A stretch of 64,000 bases of DNA, from assembly GCA_003864495.1 (NCBI GenBank), contig ML133460.1:248001-312000 (forward strand). Direction: 5' to 3'. The notes below the pieces were generated by a model. The model was not told the origin of the DNA, made no database searches, and saw only the letters and a program-made list of their open reading frames with translations. Position numbers and translations under genes: made by a program. This document shows positions 49,218-61,376 of this stretch, piece after piece. Numbering within the stretch: the stretch's first letter is position 1; every line of letters starts with the position of its first letter. This DNA is from Nemopilema nomurai. Lineage: Eukaryota; Cnidaria; Scyphozoa; Rhizostomeae; Rhizostomatidae.

Positions 49218-51763
49218 CCACTGCAACCCGGCATTTCCAAACAGAGTTGATAGTTGTAAAGATCTGCATGGATTGATGTTCAAAACAGAATGGATGTTCA
49301 CGAACAGACTTTAAACTGTAATTTATTTTGGCTGTGATTTGATTCTATTTGCTCTATCCTTGGTTTAGCACCGCAGTATTTTATGCTGAAGGGCCTTCAG
49401 ATTTACGACACAGCTTTATTTGTTTATCGCTAACAATAATCTTTCGATAGCGGACACGCATGAAATGAAAACAAAATACTAACTCAGAGGTGTGCCAACA
49501 GAAAATAACCACTTTCAACAACCTTTTCTCGAGACCAAGGATTATTTTAGTTTTCTTTTTTCCGGCATTGCTGGTGGTGGTTCGCTCTAACTTCGCCAAC
49601 CAACATTGCCTCAAAGTAAAAATACAACCGTCCGCTTTGCCGTAAATTACTTATATTTTTGGGCTATAATATATCTTTATATATTTGGGCTACTAATGAG
49701 TTATATTTTAGTTAATCGACGTAGAGATGTTGGGTATTGACAGTTGTCAAGTGTAATCTTGTTATGTATTGGCAGTGTTCCGTAAAGGCATTTAGCATAT
49801 CTGCATTGGCTGCATCGATCGTTGCCGGTTTTACCTTCCTTTTCCTATATTCAGTTATAAGTTCGTCAGCTTTCACATGTCCTAGCTTTTATTATCTTGA
49901 GCGCTATTAGAGATGGATTTGCACTCTCTCGTATTGTATTTGAGGTTGTCTTTCTGTTCTTTTTTATTATACTACCCAAGAAGCATTGCTTTGGCTAAAA
50001 TATTTTGAATACACGGTCTACTCTGGGCAAATCGGGCGCCTTTCTAGAGGAACAATTTGAGCTAATTGAAGAAGTGCCTGACATGTATGACATGTACAGG
50101 GTTAAATTTAGGAAGATTAAAAGGTTATCAAGGCACACTTTACCTGCTTGTTACAGAAGACCTAATTTGGTTACTGTCGCTGGAACCTAGAATCTGGCTA
50201 TTTATTTGGTCAGTTTTTGGTTATCTTCCGACGTTTGCATACTCTGAGGAGTGTCGGACGGAAAAAAGTACTTTTAAGTATGCGAAAACTAGTTCCGCTA
50301 TTTCTAGCAATTGTGAAGTTTTGTACCACAAAGCACTTGAACCTAGAATCTTGCAGAATTGGGCAAGCCATGCGACTGTGCATTATTGTCAGCCTCAACG
50401 ATTCACAGAGAAAGCTACTATTATTATTATGAATGCCTCGATCGTGCTGCATCGAATGAGATGGTCAGTTTAACCTTCACCTTGAGAATTTCGCTGACCA
50501 CCGACGCCATGGGTTAGTAATTATGCGACGTCGCGACATTGGGCAGCCTGGAACTAATGACGTAACAACGATATTTTCATGGGTAGCTGTCAGCAGCAGC
50601 TACTCTTCGAAAGTTACCTGAAGCTTAGCCTTGGAGCTGATGAAAGATAGGGCTACTCGTACCGCTGTCGCTCTTCGTTAAACAATGCTTGGGATGAAGA
50701 CTAGGAAGACGGAAGGTGATAAATGAAGCAGCATACAATATCTGCCAAAAGTAGTTTGAACACCGTGACTTTTTTGCGACCCCCGTTCTATTTCCGTCTC
50801 TCCTTGGTAGCTGCAACCCCCTTGCCCCCTTAAACAATATTGCATCTTCAGGGGAAGGTAATAGGTACATGAGAATACTTCACTTTTGTTTTTAAGATTA
50901 TTCACTTTTGCGCTACACAACATTGTTTGCGGTGCGAGGGGATTTGGCAAGCTGCGCGATGCGTAAATTAGAGCAAGTGTTCCGAGACTCATGGCAGAGA
51001 TTGTAGGTAATAGAAGTGTGCTAGAAGTAACAAGGCTTAAAGGTTTATGCACATTGTACCTAGTGCAATAAGGAAAAAGTCGGGTGCTAATAGGAAGTAC
51101 TTGCACGTCAATGGACGCAAAGTTAGTTTGTTATTGGTCGGCTGAGGAAGCTAATATCGCGGTTCATATATCGGTTTTTGAGGAAGCCAATTTTTGGTTT
51201 TGTAGTCGGTGTGCATCCGGGACTGTACGTACCCTCAGTCAAAGTTCTCCAACAGAGCTACTTGTAAAAGAAAATAAAGCAAAAAGCATCTTTTAGAGCT
51301 AAAGCAAGTAAATAAAGCAAATATATAAATGAAGCAGTCAATTTTTTGAAAAAGGATAATGTTAAGAAAGAGTTTAAAATATCGATTAAATATTCATAAT
51401 GCATGCTCGGTAACTAAACTGGTATTTTTATTTTCCTCGCCGTTTTATCTAACGTTTGAGTTATCCATAAACTTGGCAAGTGTAAAATATCTCAATTTTG
51501 GGAAACTTTATAATTTGCTTCTTTCTGCCCATAATGCCCTTGCCCTCGAAGAGTTGCCGTATTTTGAAAATGTTTGTAATGCATTGCGGCCTCGGAATTT
51601 TCTCATCTCATATTTTGACCTGTAAATATGGCGGAATAAGGGAAGGTCTTGCGCCTCCCCAAATGTGTATAAGTAATTGCAAGTTTTCAAGTGTGTGCGT
51701 GACTGGCTGTGGAGCAAAGTTTTGTTTCTTTTAAGCTTGAAGAAACCAGTTTACCGATTATAA
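49218..51763. other. 14-3-3 3' flank and GGNBP2 upstream region
   Basis: About 2.5 kb holding the 14-3-3 3' UTR and the GGNBP2 5' flank. A 142-codon minus-strand frame (50678-51106) is the longest here but matches nothing I know. No repeats with defined ends were found. Confidence 0.5.
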
Positions 51764-54700
51764 ATGGCGAAGCTCATAGCAGTTTGCAGGGACGAGGAAT
51801 TTCCCTTTGAGCGTCGACAAATCCCTCTTATGATCGAAGAAACGCTTACAGTAAGTAGTAACTGTCACAACTTCTCTGCGGGTTTATGAAGGAATTTCTT
51901 TAAATAAAGTTGAACAGGTTTCCATACTATAATCTGCAGTGAGAAGCGAGGCCTTCAAGTATAGTAAGCTAATACGACTGTGGTTTCTATACTGACAGCC
52001 ATTAACGGGGGCAAAGATACATCTATAGCGTACACGATGTGGAGATCTGCCCCAGTTAGAGCTAAGGGGTGCACTAAACGCTGACACGTTGCTCTATACA
52101 AGTTATTTTCTATCTTAGGAAAATAGGTAAGAATCTGATCAAGCTCTATTTCCAAGATATTGTCTCGAAAAGAGAAAGGCTAGGCCCGGCTTTGTTTGGA
52201 AGGTGAAGTGCAGCTCCCCAATGAAAACATCAACAAGCTATCTCTATTTCGATCTAAACCTAGCAATAAATCCCCAATGGCTTGGATATTTTGTGATTAA
52301 AAGGGTACATGCATATATACATACTGATTTAATTAGTGCTGCATACAACTAGCTTGGTATGGTAACAAGAAGCATATAGATAATGCTTTGAGTTACAACT
52401 GGAATAGATCTATGTTTCCTTATTTCACCACAATATTTTATAGACTGTGTCAAGCATTTCTGCTGTTTTGTCAATACAGATACTAGCACTTCAAGTCAAT
52501 TCAGTCACTAGAATATATATATTTGAATAGGCCTTGCATATTTGAATTATAATTTCAAAATGCCATTGAGTGTGTGGCATGTTATTTGATAGTCCTTTTT
52601 CTGACAAGTTTTCTTTCAAAGAAACTTGCTTTAAAGGGGCTGGGTAGGATTCCTTTGCTCAAGATTCATTCTGATGTTTGTACTTCTAATGTAAATGTAT
52701 ATAATAGTTTTGGTGATATAAGAGTCTTAAAGGAATCACAAGAGAATTGAAGATGATTGCCATATATCAATTGACAGCAGATATTGATGGCAATAAGCAA
52801 CCCTAGTTTCATGAGAATTGTCTCTTTATCAGAAAAACAGATATGAAGTTTCAAAAGTTATCATAGTGAACTCTTCCTTCATTGAATACAATCAGTTTAT
52901 ACTCACTTCTATCCCCTTAATTATACTGTGGAACATTTGGTATTTGAATAAGTAATTAAAAAGCCTTTTGATACCTTTGAAATTGTAAATTCTGTAAGAA
53001 TATTTTTTTCTTCAAGAAACTTGTATTCTTGAAAAGGTTTTTTGTTCAGGAAATGGAAGTATGGTGATACAGAAAGCTAACTATAAATTTCTTATGAGTC
53101 TGTTATTGTTTGTGCTATTATCATTGCACTTATTATTTATTGTTTTAGTATCAAACCAACAGCATATTTGCTAAAACGATTGGTTGTAATAATTCAATGT
53201 TCAGTTGTTGTTGATCCCATGATAAACCCTTTTTTAGATGGTGATGGAAATACCAGAAACAGTCATCTCAACTGAATGTGTTGTGGAAGGAGATGTAAAA
53301 CAGTTTATTGAGGTGAGAAACATTTGATTTGTTAATAATGTTTGCATCACAATGTATGCATTCAGTTTCCTAGTTACTTGATAGTTGTCAACTAAACCCA
53401 TCTGGTTGGTTCTCTTATTGTAAATGACCATGGCAAACAGTAGATTTGGTTATTTCATTGAATATTTCAATTATATATTTCATATTTTTTTAAATGCCAA
53501 GAGTTTCTGTTAAAAATGATAAGATGTATGCATATCAATAAACCTTTCTTGTTGTTGTTGATATTTCAGAGATATGATTTGCTGACATCTGAAGAGCTTA
53601 CCTATGCACTTACAGTTGCCCAAAAAGAGCTTTTCTCATTGCTAGCACTCTCAGTCCCATGTGTTGGATGCAGGAGAAGGTAATCAAATGCTTCTTCTAT
53701 GCTAACAGGAATCATTGATTTTTTAAAAAAGTGATTTCAGATTGATTGAAATGATTTCAACCAGTTTGGTCTGTTGTGTTCACCACTATTTATATACTGT
53801 TTTAAATTCTGACGGTTTATAGTAGTGAGCTGTGCTCTTAAATTAATAGTAAGCATCCTTGCTTTTTCAATGCTTTAAACACATTTCTAGAGCGCTATAT
53901 TGTCTTAGAAATGCATATTCCATTGTATTTTTATTTATTTCATTCAGTGTTGAACGACTGTATGGCCAGTTGCTGGAATCCGGACAACCTGCTTTAGAAC
54001 CATTGATAATCAAGGCATCTAGAGGTAGGATTTACTCTTCTGTTATCAATTTTTTTCCATAGACTGCTCCTGCTTTCCTATTGTATGTAAAACTAAAAAC
54101 TAAAACTGAAAAACTAAAATACTGTTTGCAACCAGAGTAATCTTTACTCTTCTGTTATCAATGTTTCACTTTGTAGACCGCTATTGCTTTTTTATTGTAT
54201 CTACAGAGAGTTATCATTATTAGCTGCACTGAAAAGCCAAAATTCTGTTTGCAACCTGAGCAATCTTTATTACTTACCAAATTTTTTTTCAACAGTTTTG
54301 ACATTGTCAGACAGCTTTGTATCAGATCCGAGGCTAATCTATGCCCTCTTTTACATTCATGGGTAAGTGTTATTTTCATCTGCCTGTTAATGTGTCAGTT
54401 GGTAATGATACAGAATCCTAATTACAAATCTACAAATTTCCTTTGACCCAAAAAGTGGAAAATTTGAAGGCTGTAATAAGCTGTAATGGTCGTTAAAGAT
54501 ACTCAAGTTAGGGATTTAATAGGAATTAAGATTTAACCCGTTTTATTTGCAGTGCTAAACATTTATTTGTGTTACTTTTTGGTCTTCACCTTGAAATTTT
54601 GAGCCTGTATTGTTAAACACTTAATGATAGTTATCTTGTGACTTTCTTATATCTATTTAAAGCACAGAACTCTCATTTCCCAAAGTTTACAGTTCAATCT

Positions 54701-57700
54701 GAAAATGACAATATGGTATTAAATAATTACCATTATAAATGTGAGCATAGCCCTATTTGTTTAACCATGGGTACTTGTCATTCTTGCTTCTGTTAATCGT
54801 GATGTTCGAAAACATCCTTCATGAAAAGTGGGACACTTTGGGATAAGTGATTTGTAGTGAAAGTGATGTATTGAATACCTATTGCATTATGTTTATTTTT
54901 AATAATTGCAGTTCCCATCTGAACGACATGGTTGATACTATACCAAAGAGCAGAAGAAACAGGTGAGATATATACTCATAGCACTGCCCAATTTTTCTGA
55001 TAAAATAGCCCACCTGAGCAGAGGGAACGTTGCAAAGAATCTTCTATGTTTTTGCTGATTGATTTCATCTATGATAACAATTGTAGATTAGTATTGTTGA
55101 TAGTCCAGCAAACAGAGTAACTGAATCAATTTTTTTGCTTTTTGTAGGAGATGTATCTTACATTCTCTTGAGACTCACAAAACAAGATCCCTTGGGTAAG
55201 ACCATACAAATTCGAATGAATTTATTTTGACTAAAGCAAGCCACTATCTCAGGGTTCTTTGTAGTATTGTGGCTACCAATTAAGTGTATACGAAATAAGT
55301 TACCTTTGGCTAGTACTGTTATGAGAGATTCCCGTGATAGACAAAACAGATGAGACAGACAAAAAAGAGAGGATGAATTTTAACGATAGTTGGATGGGTA
55401 TGAGTATATATTTAATGCAGCGAGTTGGCAAACATTCAGTTTACTTGGGAAGATGATTTTTTTTACCTCATTGTGTCATCCCATTTCTAGGTGGATGGAT
55501 GTATGGGATCTGCTGTCTCAGGAATGTCGCGATGAGGTAGTTTAAAAAAACTCTAATGCCTGTTTTATATGCCGTATTTATTCAATTATGAATGTAGGTT
55601 TTTCTGTTTCGTTTTACAACCAAAGGCAACCTAACTTGAAAGCTGAATGGAACACGTTTTCCTGTGGTCAGTGATAAAAAGCTCTGAGAGCTTTCCTTCT
55701 AAGCGGAGGATAGATTAGGTGTTATAGTTTGGAGATACGAGGCTGAATGGAGAAGCAATTGGCTCTGTTTGAAACAATAAAAGCGATTGGTTCTGTAAGA
55801 AATGTCTTGCCCTTAAATGGGTTCTCCATCTTGGATAGCTATATGCCTTTGGTTAAGTAATAAATGAATAAATTTACCGGCCTTTTGTCTGTTATTCTCT
55901 TTTACACCAAAGGCTTAGCTATCATTGATCAAGCTATCATTGATCAAGCTATCATTGATCAAGCTATTATTGATCATGCTATCATTGATCAAGCTATCAT
56001 TGATCAAGCTATCATTGATCAAGCTATCATTGACCAATAAATTTCACAATAATTCTGTTTGTGTGACTGAGCGCCAGAACGTAATGCTTGGAAGCTTGAA
56101 CATTTACATTTGTCTACAGAACGAATCACCTACTTTCAAAAATTTAAGTTTTCACTTGCAATCAATTCAATATATATCGTTCTCAGTATGTTCTTCATCC
56201 TACAAAATTTGACTGGCATCTAGAAGGTTTATCGATAGACGTTAGGCTAGAAGGTTTTTAAGGATCTTCCCTCTGGCTGGAAGTGCTCTCTTTTGAACCA
56301 ATTGGTGCTTTGGCGCATATTCTGTTGATTTGCAAAAGCTGATGTGAGACCAAGATGCTAGTTTCCTATATGTCATCCATGACATGGTTCTTTATGGTTA
56401 CTTTCTTCCTCAGGTGGTACTTATCGACTCAGATGCATTACTGGAAACGCTGGAGAACTATCTTCGCAAACACAGGTTATTATAGTTCACTTTTTTATAC
56501 TTTCTCCTTTGCTTGCTTGCTCCCTCTTTTACCTGCAACTCTCAAAACATTAGTTCCTAGAAACGAGCTGCAAATGTATTCTGTTTTTGTCCCAGGACAA
56601 GAGTTGGCGACCCCAGATACTGCAGAACTAGTTTACAAAACTTCCCACTTCTAAATTTGAATGAATGAAGCCACTTTTAACGAAGTATTTTCAAGCATTT
56701 AGTAAGGATTCTGAATTGGATAGATGAATGGAACTGAACAGAAATGCTTCTGTTAATGAAGTTTGTTCGAGAATGTTAACTGATTTTATGTTTTTTAAAT
56801 ACTTATAGTATATTTTTGCAACTCATGGTAATAACTACACAAGATAAAAAACTGCTTCTTTGTGAATAGATTCTGCTCAGAATGCAAATCAAAAGTTTTA
56901 AAGGCGTATAACATACTGACTGGAGACATAGTTGGAGAAGCGGAAAAAGGGTAGGTTCGGTTAGCTTCCCCCGTTTTTGGTGCTAGATATGCACTCCCAT
57001 TGCTTGTCATTCTCAAAAAGTCTCTTTCAGCTGGTTGCTTCTTCCTTATCTTTTTGTTCTCTCTTCTTCTTTTTCCACTTCTTCTTCTTCCTCTTATTCT
57101 TCTTTCTCTTCTTCTTCCTCTTCTTCTTTCTTAGTTTCGGTAGCATGCTCGGGAATGGCGAAGACTACATCAAAAACTTTTTGTTTGGAAGTGGAGCCGT
57201 TTGTTATTTAAGCACACTTTAGGCACAAATAATCAGTTTTTGAATGTTTTAGAGCAGGACAATTTCGTTCTGGTTTTTGCCATTCGCTCCAGCTATTGCA
57301 GACTTTCATTAGGTCCGCGAACCTCGTCTCGAGTCGTACCTAGATATTGGATTCTTGAATTTGTCTCTTGGCATATGAAAAAGTTATACAAATTCTGTGC
57401 TATTCACAACTATCGATGAATAGTTTAACTAGAGAGACACCGGTAGAATTCCGTTCTTCCAATTTAATCTAATCGATTAACTGGACAGATTTAGATGTGA
57501 GGATGTTGTAAAAGCTCTCCTGTGCATACTACGAGGCTTTACGTTAAGCCTGACCGGGCTTCAGACCTGGAATTAAAAAGGAAGTGAGGCTGCCAGAGCA
57601 AAAGTCAGTACAGTCAATAGCCATGGTCCGACTGAAAAAATCCACTACCCCCTTTCAAATGCTGATCGAAGCGCTTCCTGCCGTAGTATTTTAGAGTTAT

Positions 57701-60700
57701 CATATTGCGGAACCTTTTTACAGAGCTGGTGAAACTTGAGATGTTAAGTGATGCAACCAATCAACAAAGTTGTTGTTATTGTTGTTGTTGTTGTTGTAGG
57801 TACTGTGCCACCCTGTACGAAGGCCTGAAAAGCTGTCCGAAGGAGAGGCACGTCCATGTGCTGTGCAATACCGATTTCATTGCTCACCTGATTGACAGTG
57901 CAGAACCAGAGCTGACTGGTGGCCGCAGGGAGAGGCACGCAAGAACTATAGAAATCGCCCAGGGGGAGGTAGGCCAATCTCTCGTTTAACTAAGCATGTG
58001 TGTAGGCGTGTTGCACGTTAAAGATAAAGCACTGCAAACACACGTGTAAAGAATCATCAACGCAAACTTCTTTCATCAGTTCTTTGAAATGTGAGTTATA
58101 TAGAAGATCTACACGGGGACGTATGGCATAAGGATGTTGTTGTTGATGCTTTGAAAGACTTCCCTTGTGCACAGAGTCGCGTTCTGTTAGTGTGAAAAGG
58201 AAGGACAGTTACTTGCCTCTGCCCATTTCACGTCTCTTTTTCCCATTCCAATGCTCTGGTCTCTGCCGAATCGCATGCTGGGTAGTAAACATTGGTGAAC
58301 CCGAGCCAGGTTCCGCTGAATGGCGATTGTCATGAATGGAAGTGGCAAATCAGCATCTAGCAGTCACGTGACTGCCGGCCACCAAGAGGCCCTGCCGCCT
58401 TTAATGTTTATCTAATGATGAATCACGTTCTCTGGGTAGAAGGCCACATTCTGGTGTTTACACAGTAATTGTGTTGAGCACCACTTACTACTATACTTCC
58501 CATTCAGCTAACCGGTATTGTGACTGGCTTCTAAATCACAGTTACAAGATGATTTATGGGTGGTAGTTATTTTCAAATGTAGAAAAAGGGGTGGATTTTT
58601 GGTGAGAGAATGTAACACATAGGATGTAGCAAAGTGAAATTAATGGCATTGCTTGCAACAAGTCCATGTCTTATTTTTAGCAACAGATGTGAAAATTGGC
58701 TTGAGATTTGATGATACGAGTACAGCATAACGTATCAATAGGAAAGATCGAAGATAAGTGATAAAAGGGGAATAGAGCGGGAGTTTTGAAGAATATTGAT
58801 GTTTTGCAGGGTTGCTATGGAGTGCTTTAGTGCAGCAGCACCTATCTAGTTTACTTCCACTTAACATTTACTGTCAGCCTTGAACCTGTTTCAAATCGTT
58901 CCGTCCTAAGGTATTGACATGTCTGGGAATTCACTTGTGGGAGAGACTGCATCGTTTGTGGCAGAAGCTGCGTGCGGAGGAGCAAACATGGCAGATGCTA
59001 TTCTACCTGGGTGTCGAAGCTTTGCGGAAGAGCTTTGAGGTAAACGATGGTCGTTTTATGACTTGTCTATGGTCTTATCGGCTGGGGAATATGTACGAAG
59101 CCTTGATCTAGAGCCGGCTGTTTATTACATTGGTGGCTTCCCTCTAACGCATTTGCTATTCTGATTAGACTGAATGTCTTTCGCAATGCACCTCTCAAAG
59201 GGTACCTCTCACAATTTGTGCCTCTCGAAGAGTCGCTAAGTCCAGCAGTCGGTGTACTTCTGTTATATTAATTGTTATTAATTATTAAATAGTATATATT
59301 GTTTGATCTAGACTGAATTCATGATTATTTTGCAATTTGCAATGCTATTTTCATCACTTGTTTGTATTTACAAAATTGTAGATGGCTGTCGAAGACAAAC
59401 AGGGCATCTCGCGTTTAGAGCAAGTTGTCGAGGAAATTTCTGAAGCAGAGAGAATAAAGGAGTTGAGAAAAGAACATAAGAGGCTCAAGAAAAAGAAAAG
59501 AAAAGAAAATCGATGCAAATTTGCAAATGAAGCTGAAAAAAGGGGCAAAATCGCTGAATCTGATACAGAAAAGGAGAACCTCGGGGAAAATGGTCAGGAG
59601 AGTGGAAGTAGCCCAGAAATTATTCAAGAAAATGGTAATTGTGAGATTTTCGAAGCCTGTAAGGAAGAAAAACCGAATTTTGAAGTGTTAGAGCCGGTAA
59701 TGAACGGCATTCATGAAAATGCAAAAGAGGAGGAATGTCATGGGAATGACCCTGTTGTGGATACCAGTCAGGGGACGATGCCCGTGGTAGAGAAGTGTCA
59801 AGAAGGTAATGACAAGGAAGGAATTGAGAATGGCGAACGGAGTCACGCGGAGGAAAGTCATAAGGATAGCAGTAATGGCCCGACCAATGCAGTGTGTTGC
59901 TCGAAGGAAAGTAACGGCTTTGGTAAGAAGCAGAGTTATGTGAACTTTCAGAAGGAGTCAGCGAGGAACGAAAACTGCTTTTGCGGCGATGATGCGAAGG
60001 AGCGACCGCATAAAAAGAACGGTTATGTCAACGCATTGGATGAGAAACCACGAGTGCAATGCAAAAAAGCAAAGGGGGGTATGGCCAATGGGTATATTGA
60101 CCAGCCAGGATGCCGCTCGTGTGGACAGCTTTTAACCCAGAGGGACAAGTTTGATCGAGGCAGGGGAGACCACGGCAGGGGCCCCCCGGAAACTGCTGAG
60201 ATGTGTACCAAATGTGCGTCTATGAATTCAGAAGGGGGCAATCGGAGATATCGAAAGAAATTTGCAAAGCCCAAGGAGGTACACACTGCCTTACACTATA
60301 TTAAGATGAACTAATGGTGTTTTCTTTATGTTTTACTGTTTAACTTTAAGCTTTTTGCCCATTGTCTGCCCCTCTTTATTGTCTATTTTTTGGGAACTTC
60401 CGTTTTTCTTGTTAGTTTTTATTATTTGCCAAACTGCCTTGTCTCTTTGCATTTCCTCTCATCATCTTCTCTTCATTGTTGCCAAATTTGTAGTGCTATT
60501 ATAACGACACACACCCTTTGATACCTTATTCATGTTTATTGCGTTCTGTGTCTGGATGACCTATGTTTTTATTAAGGCACAGGAGAATTTCAATCCAAAA
60601 CAGACGAGAGGCGACCCCAAAAAGACCAAGAGACATCAGTACAGGCAAGACCCAGTTTCAAAGGAAGATGACGCCGAATTAAAATTACTCAAGTCAATGG

Positions 60701-61376
60701 GCTGGCATCGATTAGATGACGACACTGCGCTGGTATGTCCTTTCCTGCTTTCTTGGGAAACTAAAAATAGAGGACATGCCGTCTACCAAGCTATCACGTG
60801 GACTGCTGTCTCCCCAGCTCTTTTCATGTTGAACATCGAATAAATGGGATGCCTCTGTCCCTGTGTTAACTTTCAGACAGAGCCCTAATTTATTCAAACA
60901 GAGTTCTAATTTATGCATGTATGCTTTTTATATGAGCCATTTAATGACCATATGAATCATTGATTTATCAAAGTAGTGCCATCGTTTAATAAGAGGAAAG
61001 TTTACCACATTAAAAGTCATCTTTGGTTCCATTTCACGGTGCTCTTTTTGATGAGTTCAGAACTTTTTCCGACTGTACTTGTCAAAATGAAATCATTGCA
61101 AATATTTCCGTTGCTTTAGTAGTTGACCCGCTTACAACTGCTTCTTCTGACCACGACAGTATTATGTTTCAGGATCCTGGGTTATCGTATCAGGACGAGG
61201 CCTGCATCTCAGAGCAAGAAATCAGAGAATTCCAAGCCAAGAAAAAGGACCTCCAAAGCCAAAGGGAGCAGCTTCGAGAACGGCTGCGCCAGCAGTTTCA
61301 AATGATGTGCATACATTCTTCGGGGTGTTTTTGTAACGATAGGCCCGCGAATGCAATCAAGGTGAACAAATCATGA
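51764..61376 (+). CDS. GGNBP2: Gametogenetin-binding protein 2 (GGNBP2/ZNF403 family)
   Basis: Conserved animal protein linked in mammals to spermatogenesis and placental growth; biochemical role unclear. The 15 coding exons are 51764-51850, 53238-53312, 53570-53679, 53948-54024, 54296-54362, 54912-54962, 55148-55195, 55491-55536, 56414-56475, 56870-56950, 57800-57968, 58911-59039, 59382-60278, 60577-60732 and 61173-61376. They total 2,259 bases, giving 752 residues (human about 697). Matches include VCRDEEFPFERRQIPL, VPCVGCRRSVERLYGQL, WMDVWDLLSQECRDEVVLID, YLRKHRFCSEC, HLIDSAEPEL and KLRAEEQTWQMLFYLGVEAL. Zinc-ligand-like CxxC pairs lie at CVGC, CSEC, CRSC and CTKC. Exon 13 (897 bp) encodes a Lys/Glu-rich charged region. 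The last exon is a coiled coil with QEIREFQ, like human QDEIQSF. Confidence 0.94.
55917..56036. repeat. 15-bp tandem repeat in GGNBP2 intron 8
   Basis: Eight copies of a 15-bp unit CTATCATTGATCAAG with a few substitutions. Each unit contains the palindrome TTGATCAA or a variant. It can be read as SLIKL peptide repeats, but it lies between exons and is not coding. Confidence 0.95.
57051..57133. repeat. (TTC)n-rich polypyrimidine tract in GGNBP2 intron 10
   Basis: About 80 bp made almost only of T and C, largely TTC triplets. The tract ends TTTCTTAG, which looks like a splice acceptor, but the sequence after it does not continue GGNBP2 in frame. Confidence 0.9.
57769..57799 (+). repeat. (GTT)n tract forming the 3' splice site of GGNBP2 exon 11
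   Basis: GTTGTTGTTATT followed by five GTT units runs straight into TAG at the exon 11 acceptor. The microsatellite therefore replaces the usual pyrimidine tract. Confidence 0.85.

Noticed and set aside
49381..51300. Small open frames as independent genes
   Set aside because: They lack recognisable domains and splice consistency, and several start with non-ATG codons. One longer frame is kept as a low-interest finding only.
55925..56212. Open frame encoding SLIKL repeats
   Set aside because: Translation of the 15-bp intronic tandem repeat; it is not joined to GGNBP2 exons in frame and has no family match.
57051..57137. Alternative GGNBP2 exon after the TTC tract acceptor
   Set aside because: Sequence after TTTCTTAG does not continue the protein in a conserved way, and the human-like order passes directly from exon 10 to the exon at 57800.
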